Source: Megalonaias nervosa
Taxonomy: Eukaryota; Mollusca; Bivalvia; Unionida; Unionidae
Assembly: GCA_016617855.1 (NCBI GenBank)
Contig: JAECUM010003288.1
Span: forward strand, 1-64,000
Reading direction: 5' to 3'
DNA: 64,000 bases
The position numbers and the translations under genes are program-made. Shown piece by piece: positions 38,601 through 53,600 of this stretch. Numbering within the stretch: the first letter of the stretch is position 1; each line of letters opens with the position of its first letter. The notes under the pieces are model-generated. The model searched no databases. It was not told where the DNA came from and saw only the letters and a program-made list of their open reading frames with translations.

Positions 38601-41600
38601 AATATGGCTTCTATGTGAAAAAAGCTCTGACAATCACTCAAACTCATGTAATTATTGTGTGGTTCTCACCCACTATCAACCTTGATGTCAATTACTTCTA
38701 TGTCCAGTTTGTGAAATTTAAACTGTTCAACTTATATTTTACCTAGTTACCAGTATTCCCACCACTACCACAACCCACAATCCCCAACCCCCAGCAATAA
38801 TTCAATATTTTCTACTTGTATGAACTTGTGTCTAGTATGCCGAATAGTGTTATTTGGTCTGAACTGTCAGGTATGCCGAATACAGTGTTATTTGGTCTGA
38901 ACTCTCTGGTATGCTGAATACAGTGTTATTTGGTCTGAACTGTCTGGTATGCCGAATACAGTGTTATCTGGTCTGAACTGTCAGGTATGCCGAATACAGT
39001 GTTATTTGGTCTGAACTCTCTGGTATGCTGAATACAGTGTTATTTGGTCTGAACTGTCTGGTATGCCGAATACAGTGTTATCTGGTCTGAACTGTCTGGT
39101 ATGCTGAATACAGCGTTATTTGGTCTGAACACTCTGGTATGCTGAATACGGTGTTATTTGGTCTGAACTGTCTGGTAACCCGAATACAGCGTTATTGGGT
39201 CTGAACTGTCTGGTATGCCGATAGTGTTATTTGGTATGAACTGTCTGGTATGCCAATTACAAATTGTAATTTGGTATGAACTTGTGTCTGGTATACTGAT
39301 TACATTGTTATTTGGTATGAACCTACACATGGTATACCAATTCCAATATTATTTGGTACAAATGGTACGCCAAATACAGAGTTATTTCATATAACTTACA
39401 TCTGGTATGCCGATTACAGTATTGTTAGGAATGAAATCCCCTCCTGAGAAAGTTTTCGATACACATGGATGACGTCCATCTCTGATTTCCAGAAAGGGCT
39501 GAAATGTAAATAAACAGTTTTAAAAAATACTTATATGTCTATTTAAACAAATTTTTAAATGTCAAACATGTTATTGCTTTTAAAATTGGTTTCAAGACGT
39601 GGCCATAAAATTCACTTCTTCCAAAAATAAAATAAAACCTGCACACTTATCTGCACATTTGGAACATCTGTCAAGAGCATTCAAAGAATCATCTAGAAAT
39701 GGTATCTCCCACCCCACTCTCCACTGACACTGAAGTACACTAAGGTCCAGCATTTTTAATTAATATACTATTTATGATTGTACCCTATGGCCTAACATTT
39801 TCAATTAACAGACTTTTTATGATTGTACCCTATCGTCTGACATTTTCAATTAATATACTATTTATGATTGTACCCTATGGCCTAACATTTTCAATTAATA
39901 TACTACTTATGATTGTACCCTATGGTCTACCATTTACAATTATGTACTACTCATGACAGTACCCTCTGGTCTAACATTCTCAATTAATAGATTTCTTCTG
40001 ATAAAGCAGTTTTAATTAACAGACTTTTTATGATTGTACCCTATTGTCTGACATTTTCAATTAATATACTATTTATGATTGTACCCTATGGCCTAACATT
40101 TTCAATTAATATACTATTTATGATTGTACCCTATGGCCTAGTATTTTCAATTAATATACTATTTATGATTGTACCCTATGGCCTAACATTTTCAATTAAT
40201 ATACTATTTATGATTGTACCCTATGGTCTAATATTTTCAATTAATATACTATTTATGATTGTACCCTATGGCCTAACATTTTCAATTAATATACTATTTA
40301 TGATTGTACCCTATGGTCTAATATTTTCAATTAGAATACTATTTATGATTGTACCCTATGGCCTAATATTATCAATTAATATACTATTTATGATTGTACC
40401 CTATGACCTAACATTTTCAATTAATATACTACTTATGATTGTACCCTATGGTCTACCATTTACAATTATGTACTACTCATGACAGTACCCTCTGGTCTAA
40501 CATTCTCAATTAATAGATTACTTATGATAAAGCAGTTTTAATTAATAAACTATTTATGATTGTACCCTATCGTCTAACATTTTCAATTAATATACTATTT
40601 ATGATTGTACCCTATGGCCTAACATTTTCAATTAATATACTATTTTTGATTGTACCCTATTTTCTAATATTTTCAATTAATATACTCTTTATGCTACATT
40701 TTGGTTACATGGCAACCTAAAATATACTGAATGCATGAATGTTGAAATATTTAGCACCTCTATGCATCTTGAAATAAATAGCAAGTTTCATTAAATACCC
40801 TTAAGAATGCTCCAGACACAAAAATGTTTTCACAGATATAGTTTGAGGGAGATGGAGGAGGAGGAAAAAAAATGGACAAGGGACAACCAACGAAACATAA
40901 GATAATGAAATATGAAACACTAGAAAAATGTAAGCAACTAGGAATGTATTCAGCGAACACAACTGGGGAAGATATAATGTCTGCTGTTGTTGCTGTTACA
41001 GGGTTTAACGCCATTTTTCAGCACAATATAGGCTATACATGGTGGCCAGTACAAATGGTGGAGGAAGAACCAGGGAAAACCCCAGAAAGTACCACTGACC
41101 CACAAGCTACTGGCAAGCTTTCTCACATACCCACACTGGCTGAGCCCGAGACTCAAACCCACACAGACTGAGGTGAGATCGCAGTAATCCGTAACAGTGA
41201 GAGCTTTAGACCACTTGGGGTCTGAAAAGTAATGCTATCAAGTGAGTGGAATGGAAGTCTCATTTTTAATTCATCTGCTTGCATAGAAAGGATGCAATTA
41301 TGCTGGTATGTGGCAAGAAAAGCATTGTTTTACAAACAGTCAACTAAGAAACTTGGTAGTCAAATGCAAAAGATGGCTTATCACGGAAAAGTGTATTTTC
41401 AAAGTAAGCTCTCAAATAATGCAATTCCGGAGATAACTCAATACCACTGTGGATACCATGACCAAAATTAAAATATTTTTTAAATTTTGCTTTTTAAATT
41501 GGTCCATCAAATGCATAACAGAAAGTTTTCAAATAAGAGAACGGTTTTAATATCCAAGAGTTGTAACTGCAATCAAAACAATGCGACTTATCCAAAAAGA

Positions 41601-44600
41601 GATGTTAATGAATTTATACAATTGTTGAAAGACAAGTCATTTTTAATGCTGTAAAAATTGTAGTAAATATTATGTATTCATTTTGGTCCTTTTATTTTCA
41701 GTCGGTTAATGGTTGGTGTGTTGGATTTTAAAAGCACTTTCAACAGTTTTGGCTGCATCATGCCGAGGAAAAGGCATCCAAGCCTTTCCCCAAGGACAAA
41801 TTGAGGCAACAAGGGTTAAATGAGTTGATGGACAGATAGGTAGACAAATAGATGGAAAAGGTAGCTCTTACAGAACTCCTGCATCTAAATGAGGGACTCT
41901 ACAAAACTACAGTTAAATGGGTATTTTTACATGCTGCTTACACATAATCAAGGTGTTATGCACAGACAGACATATGGACTGAGACAATGGTAACACTACC
42001 CAGTCCCTTCTGGTGTGGGAAAATAATCAATATGCAAACATCAGTGTTATTATTAAAGTTTACTCATTTCTTTGTGTGATTACCATGATACCACAAAATT
42101 TATTGTTTTGCTAGCTCCACTAAAACCTATTCTAAATATCCAGAAAACTGAGTGTGGCATGAAACACCAGCCACTGTGACCTCATATTTTTCTGTGATCA
42201 GTACCTTCCACGCTCAAGGTCCATGACTGTATATGCAACAGTTTCAGTTAAAGCAAGTTGAATGCAATAACAATGCTATGCCAACAATGACAACACCGCT
42301 GTAAAACCGATACCTACATCTTGATAATGCTTCAGTAGTAAGAAAATAATGAAAGATTTCAGAAACAAACCAATCAGATTTTACTTTAATTCAGCAGGAA
42401 AAATAATCCATTACACAGTAATTACCCCTGTCTCCTCAGATGGGCAGATAATCTCTGGTCTGCATATAACTCCGTCTCCACAGTGACTGTTATGAGCCAT
42501 GGACAATAAAACATCCAATACTGCCAGACACTGAACTGTTGCATTCCACTTCTTGTACCTACAAATATAAATATGTAGCTGAGCAATTAATATTCCAAAT
42601 TGCACACACCTCTTTTTGGTCAAACTGGCACAGAAGCATCAATTTACTGAGAACACTCTGTTGGAACAAACACAGCTTTTGAATACCTAACGAGAACATC
42701 ATCATTTTCTTTAAGCTTTTCACCACCCATGCCTGTGTCTTGTTACCATTTAAACCTGTGGTCTAAACAAATCCTTGGCAAACAGGCAGCAATCCTCCCA
42801 GTAGTTTGGAAGCACGAATAACAAATGTGCTAATGGGTACCAGATGAAAGCTCGCATTAGTGTCTCACTCAGTTAAAAACTGGCGACAGCTGGTGGTATC
42901 AAGGGGAGGTAATGGGCAAGAGTTATTGCCCTTTGTCTTTCTAAAAATTGACAGGATAAGACAATTTTCGTCTTTAAATAGGGCTAGATTCATGAGGTAG
43001 CAGGCTAATATTCCTAACATGATGTGATTGGGGAACATATTCAAAGTAGAAATGCAATCACATAAGCTACTGTGGTCTATGACCAAAGCTAGAACTGGAG
43101 TTATGTCAACGGAAGTTACAAAAGGCACATGCAAGTTTATGCAACAATGTTCATGATGACAGCTGCATCAGAATATTTTGACCAGTTCTTGAGCTACTCT
43201 GTTCATAAGCAATAGTTCATGTGAAGATGTGAATTTAATTGCCACTGGCCACTATTCTATCCAAAATGGTATGGACATAGAAAAACCTATGAAGGTACAT
43301 CGTGGTCTAAGAGACAATGTCTGTACCACACTGCCCCATAACATGTCAATTGAATGGTTCCTGAGCTGTACCAGTTACAAGTTACAGTTATTACACATTT
43401 AATATTAATTTTTTGGCAGAGATAACATTTAATGGCACATACATATAAATTTAAAAATTGGCAACTCGAATGTAAATAGTTTTTAAGTACATGTGTACTC
43501 ACCTGACACCAGCTGAGCTGTCTGTATCTATAATTGGAATTCCATCACAAAGAAGCACAAGGTATAAAATTTTCTGCTAGATAGACTCAGATCCATATAA
43601 CTTATTTCTTGCAAATACATTAAAATGAGATTATGAAACACCACATTTTTGGCAACATTCATATTTGCTGGACATGTCCAAATGGCCTGATTTCTGACTG
43701 ACAATAAAATACATAAATCAGACATTTCGAGTGTCTACATGCAACCCTGTATTTTGGCTTGAAAAGTACTTTAACTGAAAATTGATATAATAGGTCAAAA
43801 GTTACTGACCAATGTAGCTGAAATCTGAATTTATGTATGTGTATACATCTCAACGCCTGTACCCATTAAAGTATTGAATTGTACAGGTACAAAGTGAGTT
43901 CCATAAATAGTTTAGTCATTCTCCAAAGAGGATAGTACCCAAAAAATAAATAAAATGAATCCAATTTAAACTTTATTTTATAACTAAGACTTTCCTGAAC
44001 TGCAGAACAAAACCAGGGAGTAGAATGTTTTACTATATTCGCAATCCCTCCACCCTACAACTTAAAAGGTTCTGCTGCCATTGACGTTAGTATTGTGAAT
44101 ATAATTTCCTGTGAAAAAGGCATTGATCTTATGCAGCTCCCTGACTACAAAATTAAAAGGGTTAAGATGAATTGGGAGGGGCCCAGGTAGGGAAGAGGAG
44201 GGGGTACATGCATATGGCAATGGCAAAATTTATTCCTGACAGTTCAAGTGTTAAAGTTGTTACAGCAGATGTGTATGATTCTCATGGAGCATTAAAATTC
44301 CTTAAAATAGTACGTAAATTAACTGATTTATATATCCAGGCAGTAAACATTGTTTTGTTATGTATGACAGATGAGTGAGCAAACATCTGTTGGCTATGTT
44401 TCCTCTGCATTCAGTGAAGACTATGTACAAGATGCATTTTAGACAAACACAAAATGACTGAACAGTTTTTATAGTTAATGCTTCAACAATCAGATTAAAA
44501 ATTATCAGCTTTTTAAGGAGCTAAGGTATATCAAATAAAAGCTAGAAGAATGAAATTTTTTTCCCTTAAGAATACAGCATATCTTGCCAAATTATTAAAT

Positions 44601-47600
44601 CAAGCTCTTTCATATTTTGGCAGTAAAGAAATCTCTGTAGTGCTTTAAGTAACTGTGAAATTAGTGTTAAATTTCAGGAACCATGTCATGACAATGGTAT
44701 ATCCAGATTCACGTTATGATGAATGGTTCTACTGCAACGTTTCATTGCAATGGTATTGTTATTTTTTATCATTATTTATGAATTTAACAAGCTTGAAAAA
44801 CAAAATATACACATTCAGAAAATATATTTATCTAAAGCTGTTGGCTTTCTTTTTTCAAGAAAATAAACTCAAATAAAACTTATGGCACACATAAAAAAAC
44901 AAAACATAAAAATAGAAGTAACAAAGTAATTGACATACAAAAGTTAGCATGCAGTAACAGCATAATACCCCACCTCACGGGACCGAAAAACTCCCTGATT
45001 TGAGTCTAAACCCCACAACTGCTGTCAAGATCTATGAACGGTATTGTGAATAAACACTAAAGGGTTGTATATATCAAGAACTTCATATATTCTCACCTTT
45101 CATCAAATGTATGAAATATCCGTCTCATCACATCCTTCAAGGAGGCATCTTTTCGTTCCTCAGCATCCATCAGTTTTGCAAACAGTTTCTCAATCTCAGC
45201 AGTTTTATATCTCTTCCAACCTTTTTTGGACAAATGGCACCCTTTTCCAGGCCAGTTCTGGTACCTCCATCTGGTATCGGTTTTTTGCTGTTCCCCAGTA
45301 GACTATGGACTATGACAAAAGCAAAAGAAAACAAGAGAAAATTGGTCATTCATTTCTTCTATGAATCCTCAATTCTAGACCATTAATTAACCCTAGCTTT
45401 AGCATCAGGAATATACTGGTAACTTTGTTCTGGACATCCCACTTCTAACTCTAGTGGTTAGAATTGACCAGAAGTTGGTACACAAGCTAACCATATTATG
45501 GCTCCTTCCACTGGTGTTCCTGTGAGGGGTCAGGTTGTGAGGGTGGGGAACTCAACTTTAACCATGAGGTCTTAGCATAAAGACACAGAATATATGCAAA
45601 AGATTTCTGGCAATCACAGCAGAGAATCGAGTTAAAGTGGGGTTGGTGGATGAGAGAGGAGAAATGCTGATATATAATGAAGGAATGGAAATTTTCCACT
45701 GTGAATCATGGAAATAGAATTGGCTCAAATATTTACTTAGATGCCATAAACCATATGATTCAGAATTTTTTTTAAACATGTCTGACTTTATATTAGCCCC
45801 TTTTGGACCTATATTAATAAAACGTGTACCTGACAATATTACCCCTTTATGGACCAATGTTAATAAACCTTGTACCTGACATAATATTAGCACTTTATGG
45901 GCCTATATCAATAAAGCGTGTAGCTGACAATATTAGCCCTTTATGGACCAATGTTAACAAACCTTGTACCTGACATAATATTAGCACTTTATGGGCCTAT
46001 ATCAATAAAGCGTGTAGCTGACAATATTAGCCCTTTATGGACCAATGTTAATAAACCTTGTACCTGACATAATATTAGCACTTTATGGGCCTATATCAAT
46101 AAAGCGTGTAGCTGACAATATTAGCCCTTTATGGACCAATGTTAATAAATCTTGTACCTGACATAATATTAGCACTTTATGGGCCTATATCAATAAAGCG
46201 TGTAGCTGACAATATTAGCCCTTTATGGACCAATGTTAATAAACCTTGTACCTGACATAATATTAGCACTTTATGGGCCTATATCAATAAAGCGTGTAGC
46301 TGACAATATTAGCCCTTTATGGACCAATGTTAATAAACCTTGTACCTGACATAATATTAGTCCTTTTAAAACTATTTTAAAACAACCTGTATCTGACATT
46401 ATATTAGCCCTTTATGGACCTATGCTAATAAAACTTGTACATGAAACAGTTATCTTTTGATAAACCAAAGTGCAATGGTTGTAGAACCAGTACAACAGAT
46501 TACATAATCAGCATGGGTGCATTACACTCGAGTGGCATCCACCAAGGCCTTACTGTGAACATTCTGCCATGCATTCTTTACCATGTGTTACCATGTGTTT
46601 AGCAAAGTGCATCATACTGGAGTGGCATCTACCAAGGTCCTACTATGACTGTCCTTCATTACATCATAAAATGAGATCAGCAAGGGGTGTATAATACTGG
46701 AAAGTCATTCGTTCACCAAGGTCCAACTGTCTATGACCTTTATCACATCAAAAAATGTGATTAGCAAAGGTGCATAATGCAAGGGAGTCCTTCACCAAGG
46801 CCCTACTATGCATGTCCTACAGTACAACATTCCATTTGATTAGCGAGGGTGCATAATACTGTCAAGTCATTCACCAAGGCCCTACTACGCATATTCTCCA
46901 GTACAGCATAGGATGGGTTGGGTTTAGCAAGGGTGCATCATATTGGAGTGCTATCCACCAAGGTTTGTTTGTGAAATTCCTTCATTTGTATCTTACAACA
47001 TATAGTAGAGTGTTATCTTCAGAGTGCCATATTTGACAGTGTACAGTAATTTTCCGATGCCATATATGACAATGTACAGTACAGAGTTATCTTCATGGTG
47101 CCATATTTTACAAAGGACAGTACAGAGAATTAACTTCAAGGTGTCATATTTGACAATGTATTGTACAGGAAGATGTCATCAGTGTGCCATATTTTGTGCT
47201 TCTAATCATAAAAAAGTTTTGAAGTGTTTAACTTTGCATTTAAGTCAATTTGGTATTATTCTCTGTACAGAATGAACATATTTAATATTTTATGAAATTT
47301 TCATTAATACTGGAGGATAAGGGTGGGTATTCCTATCACAGAAATTTTATATGATGCAAGTGTAATGTTCGAGCTGTACAAATGTCAAAATAATGGATAC
47401 ACTATAATTAATGATATACAAATTTCATGTAATTTATTTTTGGTTTAAAATTTATTAACTGAGTTGAATAATGCATGTGTATGCCACAAACTGCCTGAAG
47501 TTAGTGGCTTACTGTATTACTAAACTTATAACATGTATTGTGCTTTGTGCTTAATGTATTACTAATTTATTATGTAAATGTATCATGCTTACTGTATTAC

Positions 47601-50600
47601 TCAATTGCATAAATGTATCATGCATGCTTAGTCGATTAATAAATTACATAAACGGATCATGCTTACTCAAGATAAAACATTCTGTTTATCACAACAGTTA
47701 CACTGCAACATTGCTGCATACTGTGCCACAATGTGAGCTGTGCTTTGTACAACGTACCATTATTACCATGATAACACACAACTGGTATCAGAAATGTTGA
47801 TATTTGCACAGCTTTGGTTCATCCAGTCTGAAACAGTTCCTTTAATTAAGAACATTTTTGGGAGATTTTAAGGACAACCAAGTTTTCATGGAACCTTGGT
47901 TCTTAGTGACAGTGAACTTCATCCATATGTTACTTTGTTTGTCACTGTGTAAACTTTTACCAAAGCAGAAGGAAAAAGATCTCACCAATCAGCATGCCAC
48001 CACTGCAAAGGTACACTTCTCCATCTGATAACAACCTGTTTTGAGTGTCATTTCAGTGACCAAAATTTGTATACCATTTAATTATTTGGTACTTCTAGAA
48101 AGTACATTTTAAAGAATTCTAAATTTAAATAGTGATATATTTCATTGTAATGTTTTTCTGTATTCTCTCTGATGAATCCAAGTCTGTTGATACATTTCAA
48201 GGAGTTTGCCATGAATTTGAGGACTTTCAAGGATAAAAACAACTTTGTACAAATTTGTGGAGTTTTCAAGGCAACCCTCCAATTACAGACTTTTTAAGTC
48301 ACTCCAATATTACAATATGCATGATACAACATTAATACTAAATGTAATTATATTGTTTAGTAAAATTTTCAAGGCTTGTGTGCAGAAAATAATAAATGAA
48401 CTTGTACCAAGATTCAAGTTATTTTTAATATACTGTATCATTTTCTATGATTTTTTTTTTATTATAACTAGCTTTGGCAATGATAAACTGTACATTCATT
48501 CAAAGAGATAAACTATATTTATTTTGTATGATATATCATACTCACTTTGTTAGATATTGTACATTCATTCAATGAGAAAAATTACCTTCTTTCAATGACA
48601 TACACTGTACACTCATTCTGAGAAAAACTACCCTCATTCAATGAGATACACTGTACACTCATTCTATGAGAAAAACTACCCTCATTCAATGAGATACACT
48701 GTACACTCATTCTATGAGAAAAACTACCCTCATTCACTGAGATACACTGTACACTCATTCTATGAGAAAAACTACCCTCATTCAATGAAATACACTGTAC
48801 ACTCATTCAATGAGAAAAAAATACCCTCATTCAATGAGATACACTGTACACTCATTCAATGAGGAAAAACTACCCTCATTCAATGAGATACACTGCACAC
48901 TCATTCTATGAGAAAAACTACCCTCATTCAATGATACACTGTACACTCATTCTATGAGAAAAACTACCCTCATTCAATGCGATACACTGTACACTCATTC
49001 TATGAGAAAAACTACCCTCATTCAATGAGATACACTGTACACTCATTCTATGAGAAAAACTACCCTCATTCAATGAGATACACTGTACACTCATTCAATG
49101 AGATAAACTACTCTCATTCAAAAAGACATATCATACACTGATTCAATGCGATAAAACTCATTCAATGAGACATTGTACACTTATTCAATGAGATGCACTC
49201 CTATTCAACGAGATAAAACTACTATCATTCAATAAGATAAATTGTACTCATTCAATCCAATAAACAACTCTCAGTTAAACAATGTACATTCAATAACTGT
49301 ATATTTGATACACTGTCCACATATGCAATGAGATCTACTGTACATTTATTCACTGATATATATTGTACATTTATTCAATGATATACTGTACATTTGTGCT
49401 GTACACTTATTCAAGCATGTGAAAACTTAAAATACAGAAACTAGCACAAAGTACGGTGATATATAGAGTATTGTGACCTTTATATCAAGGCATGTGTTAT
49501 CTTACAACATCATTAACACTGCCAATAATTAAGAATGCTATCTGATTGGTCCTATGTAGTTCCAGATAAGCATAGAATGTTACTTCATAAATCCAATTAC
49601 CTTGCCAGCTAGATTGGTCCTCTGTTGTTCCTGATAATCACAGAATGTTACTTCATAAAACTAATTACCTTGCAATCTAGACTGATCCTCTGTTGTTCCA
49701 GATAATCACATAATGTTACTTCATTAACCAATTACCTTGCCAGCTAGATTGGTCCTGTTGTTTCAGAAAATCACAGAATGTTACTTCATAAAACCAATTA
49801 CCTTGCAAGCTAGTCTGGTCCTCTGTTGCTCCAGGTAATCATTCAATGCCTGTTCTGTTGCCTTAATGTCAGAGACTGCCTTGTCATATTCTTTATCAAC
49901 ACCTGAAGTAAAAAATGTAATAAAAATCATTTTAGCTCAGCCATCTTACCCGAATAGTACAATGAACTCAGCCATCTTACCCGAATAGTACAATGAACTC
50001 AGCCATCTTACCCGAATAGTACAATGAACTCAGCCATCTTACCCGAATAGTACAATAAACTCAGCCATCTTACCTGAATAGTACAATGAACTCAACATCA
50101 ATGAAGATTAACTCAAATGATTTGCATGTAAATACAACTCAGTAAAAATAAAAACATGAATTTAAGGCCTGAATCACTTCAAACAAGTTTTTAACTAAAC
50201 TGAAAACAAAGAATGAACATTATCAATACAAGTTTGGTATTGTGGGGTTTAACACCATTTTTCAGCACACGAGGGGCTATACATTGTAGCCAGTATATTT
50301 TGGTGAAGGAAGAACCTGGGAAGAACCACCAAACCTCAAGACGCTACTTGTAAGCTTTCTCACATACCCATATCGACCTGAAACCATGCAGACTGAGGCA
50401 CTATGTGAGTGATCCATAAGGGCAAGTGCCTTAGACCACTCAACCACTCAGAACCCCTCGTCAAAACCAACCATAAATACATTTTAAAGATACCTGGTAC
50501 CAAAACGAAAATAAATACCACTTTTATATCTTTACAAGTATCCTCCTGAATGTAGTCTAATCTATGAACAGTGTAATATCACTAGAATCTTACACAGGCA

Positions 50601-53600
50601 AGGCAGTTGTTGTTGTTGTTGTTGTTATAGGGTTTAACGCCATTTTTCAGCTCAAGATAGGCTACACATTGCGGTCAGTATAAATAGTGGAGGAAGAACC
50701 AGGGAAAACCCTGGAAAGTACAACCGACCCATGAGATGCTACTGGCAAGCTTTCTCACATACCCACATTGGCCAAGCCTGAGACTCAAACCCACACAGAG
50801 GTGAGATGGCAGTGATCCATAATGGTGAGCACTTTAGACCACTTGGCCCCCAGGCAAGACAGTAATCTTAGTGTATCAAAATCCAAACCTTTGATCTCCA
50901 GTAACACAGTATCGAAGTTTCAGTTGATTACATCACTCAAAAACAAGAAAATGATAAAACCAATACCATAACCACTGGAAAATTAATACCAATCTCTCAA
51001 CATTCTAAACTATAACAGACTATACAGTACAGGTATTCTTATGGTTGCAAGTGTACACATTAACTTTGTAAGATTTATATACAAATATATTAGTAAAACT
51101 TACCTTTACTCGGCAAAATGACTCCATCTTTCTTGGCTTTGTTGTGATCAAAAGCATTCTGGAAGGAAAGTTGAGCATTCTTATGCTATAATATCAATTA
51201 TATGATTAAGTGGCCGGAAAACAATTTTTCCTGACCCAGTAAAATGTTTCTTCGAGCATACTACCTTGCAAACCCAGTCCTCCCAGATACTATTTTTAGC
51301 TCCCTTTAGTAGTATCTGGGAGGGCTGGATTTGGGAGGTGGGAGTAGTTCTCCCAAGGTAGTATGATTAGGTAACATATTTAAAGAAGAAATCCAGTTGG
51401 ATCCAACTGCAAATTGCAAAGACCCAGACTTGCCATCACATAATGTGCCAGCAGATCAGGGTCTATGTTCTTTGTTAGGAGAAATCAGTAGAAAAACAAC
51501 ACAGATCCAATCTGACAGTGCAATAATATGTGATGGCAGATATGGCTCTATGTTGTTTGTTACGAGAAATCAGTAGAAAAACAACACAGATCCAATCTGA
51601 CAGTGCAATAATATGTGATGGCAGATATGGCTCTATGTTGCTTGTTACGAGAAATCAGTAGAAAAACAACACAGATCCAATCTGACAGTGCAATAATATG
51701 TGATGGCAGATATGGCTCTATGTTCTTTGCTACGAGAAATCAGTAGAAAAACAACACAGATCCAATCTGACAGTGCAATAATATGTGATGGCAGATATGG
51801 CTCTATGTTACTTGTTACGAGAAATCAGTAGAAAAACAACACAGATCCAATCTGACAGTGCAATAATATGTGATGGCAAATATGGGTTTATGTTCTTTGT
51901 TAGGAGAAATCAGTAGAAAAACAACACAGATCCAATCTGACAGTGCAATAATATGTGATGGCAGATATGGCTCTATGTTGCTTGTTACGAGAAATCAGTA
52001 GAAAAACAACACAGATCCAATCTGACAGTGCAGTAATGTGTGATGGCAGATATGGCTCTATGTTGCTTGCAGTTGAACCAATTTATCTAATCCTGTTGTA
52101 AATGATATGTATACATCTATGTGCTTTCCACAATGATCAGGAATCTAATTTTATGGTTTGTAACTTCACAAATTCATATTAGATGCAATGTACATTTACA
52201 AAGATACTTTTAAAATACATCTGCTAATAAAGATTTGTAAAAAAGATTAAAAACTATATGACAGACATACTCGTTTCTTGTATACAACTTTAGTTCATGG
52301 TATATAAAAGTAATATGACAATAAAAGAACAGTCACAAGCTTCTGACCAACTCAGACAAGCAAAGAAATGAAGACAAATTAAGTGTGGCAAACTACCACT
52401 GCATTTAAACCTAACCTCAAAGAATTGCAGGTCTTCTGTTAAATCTGGAAAGTAACCATCAGCCTTCTCACGTGCTAGTGTTACGGTCTTTTTCAGAAAC
52501 TTTGACCTGAAATATACACACAATTAAACAAGAATAGAATAAACAAAACCCTTTCCTTTATGTGTAAGCACTCAACTGAAAACCTTCTGTCAAATCCAGA
52601 GGTTAAAGTAAACACATATATCCACAGGAAAGTACCCTGAATAACACACACACAATCACACACACACACACATTACTGGCATTGTCATGAAGAGTAACTA
52701 GGCGCCAAGTGCCTTTCTCATGTGCAGTAAATAGGTGCTAAGTGCCTTTCTCATATTTTAAAAAATGTATGCCGAGGTACCACAATTACTCAAAGAGTTC
52801 ACATAAAAAAAAATACAAAATTCTAAGTAACATCTACAGATGGCTACTCCACATTAAAAGTGCCCTCCCTGGGTCCCAAGTATATTTTACTGGAAACAAA
52901 ATCTCATAAACTAACTGAAGTTAAAAAATGTTTACAAACTAGTTTTTTCAATGCAAAGCAGGACTTTCAAGAAAAACAACTATCTGTAAACTATGTAGGA
53001 ATTTTACAGTTCAGACCTTGAAATGGATGACTTACTTGTGGTTTGGACCTTAAAACTAAGTACATACTAGTAGCTCAGAACTTTAAACAATACCTACAGT
53101 TCAGACCTTGAAATGAATGACTTACTTGTAGTTCAGGCCTCAATATTGAGTACTTACTTGAAGTTTTCTGTTTTGTCTTTGAACTTTCCTGCAATCTTAT
53201 TGGCTACCTTAAATCCGTCTATTGTTGATAAGAAGTCTTCAATTTTTCTCTTACTGCAATGACAAGTTGTAGTAATACTTACAAAGTATATATATGAAAA
53301 AATAAATGACGTCAGTATTTAGAAAAAATTATTGAAAGGAATCAGTAATATATCCAAACTTTGTACGTTCTAGTGTATTCACACTATTATCATTAATGCT
53401 CTTCAGGTAGGTGCATTATCATCATGAATACTCTTCAGGTAGGTATATCATAAACACTCTTCAAGTAGGTATATTATCATGAACACTCTTCAGGTAGGTA
53501 TATCAAGAACACTCTTCAGGTAGGCGCATTATCATTATGAACACTCTTCAGGTAGGTATATCATGAACACTCTTCAGGTAGATATATCAAGAACACTCTT

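Noticed and set aside
40030..40482. 150-codon frame of [15 protein letters not shown] repeats
   Set aside because: The 45-bp unit length is a multiple of three, which keeps the frame open. There is no independent coding evidence.
48541..49130. CRISPR-like array of regular repeats
   Set aside because: The units are contiguous with no unique spacers, in a eukaryotic intron. It is a minisatellite.
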